Assembly: GCA_014871385.1 (NCBI GenBank)
Contig: CM026424.1
Location: 16,391,042-16,455,041, forward strand
DNA length: 64,000 nucleotides
Origin: Ceratodon purpureus
Lineage: Eukaryota > Streptophyta > Bryopsida > Pseudoditrichales > Ditrichaceae
Direction of reading: 5' to 3'
Under the pieces are notes generated by a model. The model saw nothing but the letters and a program-made list of their open reading frames with translations. It was not told the origin of the DNA and ran no database searches. The translations under genes were made by a program, and so were the position numbers. How positions within the stretch are numbered: the first letter of the stretch is position 1; the number at the start of each line of letters is the position of its first letter. Positions 53,430-64,000 of the stretch are shown here, piece after piece.

Positions 53430-56400
53430 ATGAGGATGGTGGAGAAGCACAAGAAAGCATCAATGAAGGAACTTGTCCAATGGCTGCTGACGACGTCCAT
53501 GCTCCTGTCTGCGTCTGCATCACGTATGTGTTCAAATAATACGGGCACTTCATGTGAGAAAAGTGATGATGTACTGCTGGTTGAAGTGGACGGCAGCGCT
53601 ATTCTGGCTACCACAGACGAGGCTTTTATATGCGCAACGCTGGACTGGTGGCCTCCTGACAAATGCGACTACGGAAGTTGTGCCTGGGGTCAAGTCTCGC
53701 TTCTTAACCTCGTAAGTCAAATTTCAGACGTTTTTTGAAATTTAAGGCATTGGCCATAGCCTCGCTCTGCTTGGTTTACATCCTAAATTTCTATCTGCTC
53801 CTACTGCTTGCATTGAAGAATTCAGTTACCAGCTTCTCAAATACCATTTGATTGATTGGAATCTACCAACGTTCTTGAACGAGAATGACAACTCTCACCA
53901 CGTATGATGAAGTGTGCTGAATCTGCATATGCCCGCATCTGACTTCGCATCCACATTTACTACTTAGCAACATTTAATGACATTTGAGAAAGATCATCCC
54001 AATGCAGGGCAGCAGGAGAGAGTCGTGTAGATTTACTTTGATACAACATTAGCCAAAGTCGATGTTTTACTTGGGTTTCTGCAGCTCGTAAGGTGTACAA
54101 ACGCTGCGTCACCTTCTCAGCAGAAACTTTAGGTGTCCTTGTAGCCGTTCCGGCAAGCAGCTAGTATTAGAAGCTGAAGCAAGTGTGGTGGCAGTCTCGA
54201 AGTGTGGGGTCCGATGAATAGATGGTACATGTTATTATTCTCCAGCTCTTATTAGTGAATTGCATGTTCTGCATATCATCCAGGATTAAATCGGTTTATC
54301 TCGTATCATTTATGATGTGCAGGATCTCTCTAATCCGTTACTTGAGAAGTCGCTCAAAGGTACAACATTCTTCACGTATTTTCTCCATTGTGGTTTTTAT
54401 TTCTGGTGTATTGTTCTTCCCCTTCCAATCTCCCTTACCTATTGATAAAGCAAGGAAATGTTCTGATAACTTGAGCATACAGCATTATATCCTTTCCGAA
54501 TCCGACTTGGAGGTACTTTGCAAGACCACATTGTCTACGACGTAGGATTGAATCCTACCCAGTCATGTCTGCCCATTGTGAAAGACGAGGCTTACATGTT
54601 TGGATTCCGGGAAGGATGTTTGTCGATGGGGCGATGGATTGCTCTCAACACGCTCTTCGCTAAAACCGGGTATGAGTTGAATGAATTGACTAGAATAGAG
54701 ATTTGATTCAATGACACAACAGGCTCGATACAGAAGTAAGGCGTTGCTGGTGCATTAGCCCCTAGTCCAGGGTTTTAAGTTTCTGCCTCATTATGAAAGG
54801 AATGATGTATTTATACTCTTACGCCCATAAGTATCGAACTTAGTAAATTCTGTAAGTGTATAGATTATGGAAAGTCACGGGGTGATTTTTAATTGAACTA
54901 AATCGTAGGTAAGAACAAAACTGTACTCTAAGCCAACATAAAAATGACCCTAATTGTGGAACCTATTCATTAGTTTACCAGTCTGTGTAAGGAAATTAAC
55001 TTGGTGCATATGTTTGCAGAACTCTGGTTGCTTTTGGTTTGAATGCTTTGTTCCGTCGCCCTAAAATAGGAGATGTCTGGGGTCCTTGGGATTCTTCTAA
55101 TGCACGGGATTTTATCGAGTTTACAATTAACCAAGGCATTCAAGTAGAGGCATGGGAACTGGGTAAGCTAAGTGTTATAAATCAGTTTGCATATTGTTCA
55201 CGACGTCCTTCCATGATGCAGATAGATAATTAGGAGAGATCAATACATGTCTTTGAAATCGGACCGGATCAAGTATATGTTGTTGTCAGCAATGTACAAA
55301 GGACACACACTGACTGAGTTGCAATTTCAGGGAACGAGCTTACGGCGTATGGAGTTGGGACGACCATTTCTCCAGAGCAATATGCACAAGACGTGAAAGA
55401 GCTGCGCTTGATAATAGACTCTCTTTATGAAGGTTTCCCCAGGAGGCCATTGCTGGTTGCCCCCGACGGATTTTTCAATCCCCAGTGGTTTACCGTATTC
55501 CTAAATGATTCAGGCCCCGGTATCGTGGACGTGGTAACGCGGCATATCTACAATCTAGGGCCAGGTCTGCTCGCTTGCTAGGGAAAATGAAGCATTGCTC
55601 AATTGATTCATCAAATTCAGTTTATCAGCTTGGAGAGTTTTCTGCATTGCAAAATATAGTGATGTCAATGTACTCTAGATTGAATAGCTCACGACCGAAA
55701 GGCTCGCAAGGTTATTACTGTATCATCATGGTGTCCGATGAAGCTGTTAACAGTTTGAAAATGCAATTTAATCAAGCTTTATCATATTGACGCAGGTGTT
55801 AGTACTGATCTGGTGGATAAGATACTCAATACTTCCTACTTGGACAACGAATTGGGTCACTTTCGAGCAGTTAGAGAGATTCTTCAAACAACGGCTCCTT
55901 GGGCATCATCTTGGGTGGGTGAAGCCGGGGGAGCATACAACAGTGGCCATCATCTTGTGACCGATGCATTTGTTTTCAGCTTCTGGTTAGTACATCTTCA
56001 TTTCTTAAGAGGGTCGGATAGATCTTTCTGTACGTGAAAGACCGGAGAGATTTTATTCTCGTCGTCCTTGGATAGTTCAACAGGAATTCAGCATTGATCC
56101 CTATTCTGCGAATCATGTTTAACTTCCATGTTCCTTAGTGATCGGTCAAGTATGCGTGAGTTAATGTTTTGACCCGAGCTTTGTATGGTTCAACCTTAAG
56201 GCATAGAAATGAAATGTATTGTGCTGAGCAGGTACTTGGATCAATTAGGAATGGCTGCGTCGTTTGATAACAAAGCATACTGCCGTCAGAGTCTAATCGG
56301 CGGAAACTATGGTCTGCTCAACACCACCACTTTTCAACCCAATCCAGATATGTACAGGTGAGTTGATATAGTTTTCCCTGCCTGGTGAATGACTGACGCT

Positions 56401-57443
56401 TGCCTGTTTCCAATGTCAAAGAAATTCAATTGGCATTGGATTAGTTGCTGCGTGCACAACTACCTCAAAGCCAATGGAAGAGTGCCGATGAATATTCTAG
56501 CATAGTATTAGTTGCTGCGCAACAACTGGTTCGTAGCCAACGAAGATTGAAGATACTATCCATACTGTAGAATGGCAATCCTTCGATGGTTTGCTCTTCT
56601 CAAAACCTGTCGGTTGGGGACTAGAATTGAGCTTCTAACTGGTTTTGTGAAATTGACTGTAGTGCTCTATTATGGAAGCGTTTGATGGGGTCGAGAGTAT
56701 TGGCAACAGCCATAGATGGATACCCGCAAATGAGAACCTACACACATTGCCAGCAAGGCACCACAACGGTATGAAACAGGCAAGACATTGTGATTTCTGC
56801 ATGATTTGTGCTTGATGTCTGAGCTACATATCTGCATATTATCTAGGTAGAATCTGACACCAACAAATAGGATGGTGGTTTTGGAAGTGGTCGTGCTCCA
56901 GCTTAGATTGTTTTATGGAAGCGATCTGATGAAACTCAGGTTGCAATTAAACCACAGTGAACGTCATCCTCTCTTTCCATTCAATCTGACATCATGAGCA
57001 CATGTTCCCTCCTGCAGGGTGGTCTTACACTACTCCTGATGAATCTATCGAATTCCACGGTGAATGTGGCTGTCAACCTCTTATCACATCCAAAAGCTGA
57101 AACGATGTCACATGGTGTCAAGAAATCGAAATATCAACTCATACCAAAGAAAAGCAAGGTCCTAAAACCACCAACAACAAGGTCCGAGTATCATTTATCT
57201 GCTCCATATCTGCATAGCCAAACTGTTATGCTAAACGGATCTCCCCTTGAGTTAACTCAGTCTGGAGACTATCCGAGTCTAGATCCAATTACGAAGGAGA
57301 ATACTTCCCCGCACTACAAGCAAGTGTGTCGTTTCTCACTCCGAATTCTAAGGACAGTGTCGCCTTTGACTCTTCGATGTACAACGATGGACTATCCCTG
57401 TGATCAAGCCGAGTTTCTCGAGTTTGGGCGGACCTTTTCTTAA
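53430..57443 (+). CDS. Heparanase-like GH79 glycosidase
   Basis: Nine exons in consistent phase: 53430-53711, 54323-54359, 54483-54669, 55020-55162, 55331-55564, 55796-55985, 56232-56357, 56663-56768, 57018-57443. The N-terminus has a hydrophobic signal-like segment (ELVQWLLTTSMLLSASAS), then ATLDWWPPDKCDYGSCAWG, RIRLGGTLQD, and FGLNALF. The acid/base Glu lies in WELGNEL (split over exons 4 and 5), the nucleophile Glu in VGEAGGAYNSG (exon 6), then GGNYGLLN and SALLWKRLMG. The family (plant GUS/heparanase-like proteins) hydrolyses beta-glucuronides, thought to act on arabinogalactan proteins in the wall or endomembranes. The last exon is typical up to ELTQSGDYPSLDP, but the expected ending (SFLTPNSKDSVAFDSS) is in another frame from about 57315, so a 1-nt shift replaces the C-terminus. 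This could be a sequencing error or real. Start: first in-frame ATG; 53457 is an alternative. Confidence 0.88.
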
Positions 57444-60065
<2,622 letters not shown>

Positions 60066-60563
60066 CTAGTCATTGGGGATGGGTTGGTTATTTTCTAGTC
60101 GACGTTTGTGGAGAAGGATAGAAGCGGCATGGTGTATAGCGATAGTGTTGATGTCTTTGAAAGTGCGGGAAATGGGAAGTTCTGGAATGTTGAATTTGGT
60201 GTGAAGAGAGGCCTTGGAGGGGGCATGCGTGGTACCGCGGGCCCCCGCGGTGAGGACAAGGAGGGGCTCAACTAACCATCCGCGGGAGATGATGTCATTG
60301 ATGAGGGGTTGGTATTTGTGAATTTTCTTAGTGATGGATTGTTGGGAGAAGCGGTCGTTGGTGTATGTGAATTCGATGAATTGTACTGTTAAGGTAGGCG
60401 AGGGTTGAGAGGGGGGGGGTGTGTTGGTATGGAAGACCTTTAATATAAAGTAAGTCTGGCTTGAGGCGGGCATTGCAGGAGCAGCGACTGTTGAGGCAAG
60501 TGCAGGGTAGAAGCCAAGGGGGGACTGTATTGTCTGGTTTAGAGTTGTTGAATGTGCCAGCAT
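60066..60563 (-). CDS. Unknown 165-aa ORF, retroelement-like
   Basis: Open frame with a structured-looking C-terminal half: IEFTYTNDRFSQQSITKKI, YQPLINDIISRGW, VEPLLVLTAGARGTTHAPS and FKDINTIAIHHAASILLHKRR. The LTAGxRGTTH block and the following text look like a conserved domain, and I associate it with multicopy elements in plant genomes, but I cannot name the family. The N-terminal half is Pro/Thr-rich. The true reading frame may extend upstream by splicing (a Cys-rich stretch in another frame near 60500). No intact neighbouring retroelement genes are seen, so this may be a fragment. Confidence 0.35.
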   Translation of the reverse strand: MLAHSTTLNQTIQSPLGFYPALASTVAAPAMPASSQTYFILKVFHTNTPPPSQPSPTLTVQFIEFTYTNDRFSQQSITKKIHKYQPLINDIISRGWLVEPLLVLTAGARGTTHAPSKASLHTKFNIPELPISRTFKDINTIAIHHAASILLHKRRLENNQPIPND

Positions 60564-61743
60564 TCATGAGAGTGTAAGAGCGGGAGGCTTTATTGGAGAG
60601 AAGGAGGTTGCGGATTGCCCAGACTGCTTTGTTGTGGCGTTTGATTCGGAGGGCATGTATATGGTGATGAGTGCATTTGAGGAAGGTAAGTCCAACTACA
60701 AGCTAAGACGTAACAGTGATCCTTTGTACCAAACACGGAGACAACTTCAGGAGCCTGTCAAGAGCTGCCCACCTGGGGTCTCTTACAAGCAGAAAAACAT
60801 ATGGCTGCAAACGTTTGTCTAAGTGTCACTGAGTTTGAAAATGGCCCACGTAGCTGGAAACCTGTGACGAATTCCAACCAGCCTGCCATCACCAAAACTG
60901 AAGTTATTAGTAGAGATCACAGTGGAAGAAGCTGAAAACTTCCTCGAGCCTGTGAAATCTCAGGCCTGAGAATTTGAATGTGCCTGAAACCAACAGAAAT
61001 TGTGAAATCTTGAGCTACAGCATAACAAACGTATGTGAATGAATGCATCGAACGAGGGTATTAATCTTTCCGGACTTATCGACACATACCGGTTAATGAT
61101 TACTACTCTAGTCATTCGAGTGTAATGTCCAAGATGTATCTCCGCACTTATCTGCACTGTTGATCTCTATGCAACTGAAACTGTCTCCTTACGGCTCTGA
61201 TTACTTATTTGTGAGAACATGCATCATATTATAAGGATTGATCAGGAATGAATACAAAGAGGAGCAAAAAGACACAAAATTCCAACATGAACGCGTCCTC
61301 TGCCCGTCATTTGATTCTCATCATGACATCGAATGCACCACATAAGCCAAAATCCCCAAGGAAAAACCAATAGCTAGCTGGGCAAGAAATCGAAATGCAG
61401 TAGAGATAAGAAAAGCATGAACATAAGATGCACACACATGCACGAAATCTTTCGGTCTAGTCACACATTGGGCAATTAATGATACAAATACAACTCATTC
61501 CATACTGCCCTGAGACGCAAGATAAATGTACATTTACAGCCCAACCAGAATTTTCTGGGATGAAGTTCGGGCATACAGAAAGGTCTCTAAATTGCAAAAA
61601 TAACAACGTCAGCACTCGTAGGAGCGAACGCGAAGCGTGTGGTTCAAGTACAGTATGGAATTATCTACAAAAGAACGTGAAACTCACCATCTGAGTTTCT
61701 CAGAACGAGGTCTTTCACAGTTCGAGGATTTCACTCCGTCGAA
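60564..61743. other. Noncoding interval downstream of presenilin
   Basis: No supported gene. It lies past the presenilin stop codon and probably includes its 3' UTR near 61700. Confidence 0.5.
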
Positions 61744-63162
61744 TCAGATGAACACAAGGCTCGTGGACATGTCCAAAACGAACGGGTCCAGAAACAGGCG
61801 CGCCAAGAAGTAAAATAGTACGCCAAATGAGATTGATATCGGCAGAGCAGGAAGTGCCCTTTGCCAGACCGCCAGCAATATCAGCGTCGCCCCTAGACCC
61901 GCCACGATGGCAAGGTAGCAAGCATACACAGTCATCAGGTCATACATGGCCGCCCGACCCACCAATACACTGTAGAAAACGAAGTCTCCCAACCCTAATT
62001 TAAGTCCCCCGGAGGTTCCGATCCCTGGTTCCTCGTTGTCCTCTTCAGCAGGTTGAGAAGTTCCATGCAGTCGCCGAGATCGATCATCTGCTTCTGCTTC
62101 TACTCGGTCAGATATTCCAGTACTTGCAGAGCTTTGAGCGTGCCGTTGCACCAAAGGAGCAGTATCATCATCCAAATGGGAATCCGAGACTTGATTCTCG
62201 TGCATCACGGTGGAGACAGCGTTCAGAGAGCCCGCTTCCCCAACAGGAGAAATCAATCGAGAGCCAAGAATTCCGACTTCGGGAACAGCAGGGACAAGAA
62301 TTTGAGAATCACCCTCGCTTGAAATCAGAGTAGTCTCAGGATGTGCATTGCTTGCTGACCTTGAACTTTCTCCGAGCTCTGTATCCGGGCGTGCATTTGA
62401 GGCTTGCGAATTCCTCCTCCATCTCCTCACCCGGGTCGTCTGTGCATCCGACGATGGAGGGGGCATCTGCACTCCACTTGGATAATTAGGCCGAGCCTCA
62501 TAAATAAGCGCCGGTATTTCTTCGTCCCGCTCTATCGCCATCTCCACAAGTAGGTTAAGTGGACCCCTCGGGGTCAACACAGCCACAACATCATAACCCG
62601 CCATCGCCAGGAGCAGAATCCATGTGGTCCACTCAGGGAGCTTCGTAAACCAAAAGGCCACGAGCGCTCCAATGACAACCAAATACCCTTGAGTAACCAA
62701 AATCGGCATTCGAGTGAAAAAAACAGCCGCAACACCAACGCTCGCGAAATTGATCGTGCATATCAAGAACGTCACAACGTCAACAGGAATCGAATACAAT
62801 CTTATGAACTGCACGGCAACAATCCCGCCCATCCAAGCGAGCACCGTAAACGCCGACATTCCCATGTAAACCTTGAGACACCGAGTGCACCGGTAATAGA
62901 AGAGCGCAACCAGCATAAACGTCACCACCGTGACGATCAACACGAACACGATAGCGTTCAGCAACGCTCCCCCGAGCTTCTCCGAAAACGAATCCGACGC
63001 CTGCTCGTTGTACGCCATCATGGCAATGCTGGAAATCGGCTTGTCCTCCCCATGAGGATCCAAGATGTGAACCATCGACACCACAAGAAACATACATATC
63101 GACACAGGCGTGACGAGACTGATTATCTCCCCGCCTACAACATCCAGAATCCCCTTCTCCAT
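61744..63162 (-). CDS. Presenilin
   Basis: Intronless, about 472 aa from MEKGILDVVGGEI (ATG 63162; a further ATG 10 codons upstream at 63192 gives 482 aa). Multi-pass membrane protein. Signature residues are present: catalytic Asp in TM6 (AGYDVVAVL), catalytic Asp in TM7 (LGLGDFVFYSVL), and the PAL motif (LPALPIS) near the C-terminus. The long hydrophilic loop between TM6 and TM7 (about 200 residues, Ser/Arg/Glu-rich) is typical for length but variable in sequence. Presenilin is the aspartyl-protease subunit of gamma-secretase, which cleaves type I membrane proteins within the bilayer, acting in endomembranes. Intact and apparently functional. Plants lack Notch/APP; a scaffold or trafficking role has been discussed for mosses. 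Confidence 0.96.
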   Translation of the reverse strand: MEKGILDVVGGEIISLVTPVSICMFLVVSMVHILDPHGEDKPISSIAMMAYNEQASDSFSEKLGGALLNAIVFVLIVTVVTFMLVALFYYRCTRCLKVYMGMSAFTVLAWMGGIVAVQFIRLYSIPVDVVTFLICTINFASVGVAAVFFTRMPILVTQGYLVVIGALVAFWFTKLPEWTTWILLLAMAGYDVVAVLTPRGPLNLLVEMAIERDEEIPALIYEARPNYPSGVQMPPPSSDAQTTRVRRWRRNSQASNARPDTELGESSRSASNAHPETTLISSEGDSQILVPAVPEVGILGSRLISPVGEAGSLNAVSTVMHENQVSDSHLDDDTAPLVQRHAQSSASTGISDRVEAEADDRSRRLHGTSQPAEEDNEEPGIGTSGGLKLGLGDFVFYSVLVGRAAMYDLMTVYACYLAIVAGLGATLILLAVWQRALPALPISISFGVLFYFLARLFLDPFVLDMSTSLVFI

Positions 63163-63192
63163 CTTCTCCCCACGCTGATATTCAAACCACAA

Positions 63193-64000
63193 TCGGAATC
63201 AAGTGAAACCCTAGCAATGCCAAATACGTTCCCTCAATCACTTCCGCAAACCCTAAATGGCGTGAACAGTGACGAAGAATTCATCCCCAAGCGGACCGGC
63301 CGAACATTACGAAACAAGAAACGAACGATCAGACCTCACCTCACCTCACCTCACCGCAGCAATTCAGCCGAACCTGATCATCGAACCGTTCGACACAGCT
63401 CGCGGAACAACACCAGGCACCAGCGCACGCCTCGCCCCGCCCCGCCACGGCGACCAATGGCTTTGGCCCTCCCTCCGATGGTGACCTGGCAAGCACGGCG
63501 GGGGCAGATGGCAATACTGGACGAGCATAGACAGTCCGTCGGAGTGTTTGATTGTGAGTGAATGAGTCGGTAGCGGTGGCTGAGTTGGACTGCGAGTGCG
63601 AGTGCGCGTTCTCTCCGTCGCCTTGGTCCGGCCTCTCGAGTCTCTAGCTCCCTTCGTTGCGGTTTCGCACACCTCCTTTGCTGATGGTTCCATGTACACC
63701 CGCTGCACATCCCTGACAACGTCCTGCACATCCCTGACAACGTCCTGCACATCCCTGACAACGTCCTGCACATCCCTGACAACGTCCTAACACTATAGCC
63801 CTCCTCCTTGCCTGTTTCTAATCTTAGGGGGTTGCGGCTCCTTTTAGCACATTTTAGTTTATTTTGGGATTTCTAGATCCCACATATAGCAACAAGATTT
63901 TATTAGTAAATTTGAGATAATTTGTACATTATTAAATTTAACTTCTAATATTTTTATCGATAATATAGTTATAGGGAGGCTTTTTGTACTCACCAATGGG
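63193..64000. other. Upstream region of presenilin, with minisatellite
   Basis: Presumed promoter and 5' UTR. Contains CTCAC repeats at about 63339-63358 and a 21-bp tandem repeat (CATCCCTGACAACGTCCTGCA, about 4 copies) at 63705-63788. ORFs through this region on both strands are repeat- or antisense-derived. Confidence 0.6.
63705..63788. repeat. 21-bp minisatellite, four units
   Basis: Unit CATCCCTGACAACGTCCTGCA, perfect over about four copies. Confidence 0.95.

Noticed and set aside
62689-63561. 290-codon plus-strand ORF over presenilin
   Set aside because: Antisense shadow of the presenilin coding region, with low-complexity His/Arg/Asn composition.
63364-63790. Repeat-peptide ORFs on both strands
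   Set aside because: Generated by the 21-bp minisatellite and antisense promoter sequence.

Overview
The window looks like a nuclear region of a land plant, probably a seed-free plant (bryophyte or lycophyte). The species cannot be fixed from sequence alone. Support: spliced genes with GT-AG introns, a plant-type GH79 heparanase-like gene, an intronless presenilin, a phi-class GST relic, a Ty3/Gypsy element and Mutator-like (MULE) transposases with FAR1/GCM-like and SWIM zinc fingers. Most of the window is mobile DNA.

Layout. (1) 1-14705: copy A of a large MULE, cut by the window start. It holds a minus-strand gene (7845-303) for a protein with a ParB/Srx-like domain and a beta-class N6A/N4C DNA-methyltransferase-like domain, a plus-strand transposase (8521-12233), a small minus-strand gene (12920-12468), an F-box-like cargo gene and a 118-bp terminal repeat ending at 14705. 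(2) 14706-22068: host DNA with a GSTF pseudogene, an unknown ORF and a foldback hairpin. (3) 22079-37584: copy B of the same family, complete, in opposite orientation, with related terminal repeats and a 10-bp target duplication (22069-22078 = 37585-37594). It has the same three genes plus a 4.6-kb tandem array of about 36 units of 128 bp. It sits inside a decayed Crypton/DUF3504-like gene that continues at 37585-38458. (4) 38459-42506: AT-rich DNA with a decayed zinc-finger ORF. (5) 42512-51715: an apparently very young LTR retrotransposon (667-bp LTRs, TSD AGTGT, one 2585-codon ORF) with an unusual C-terminal extension. (6) 53430-57443: heparanase-like gene. (7) 57444-61743: mostly noncoding, with a (TA)n tract and a conserved-looking short ORF. 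(8) 63162-61744: presenilin.

Main discovery candidate: a MULE family that carries its own ParB-like/methyltransferase-like protein. In each copy, GC-rich palindromes lie within or just upstream of that gene, and they differ completely between copies: fifteen 14-bp TGCCGG-N2-CCGGCA sites inside two introns of copy A, and about 36 GGCCCCGAC-N5-GTCGGGGCC hairpins in copy B. This recalls the VANC anti-silencing proteins of Arabidopsis VANDAL MULEs, which recognise element-specific noncoding repeats, and also ParB/parS. The functional link is inference. Copy A is decayed in all three genes. Copy B keeps an open transposase and small gene, but its ParB-methyltransferase gene carries one in-frame stop.
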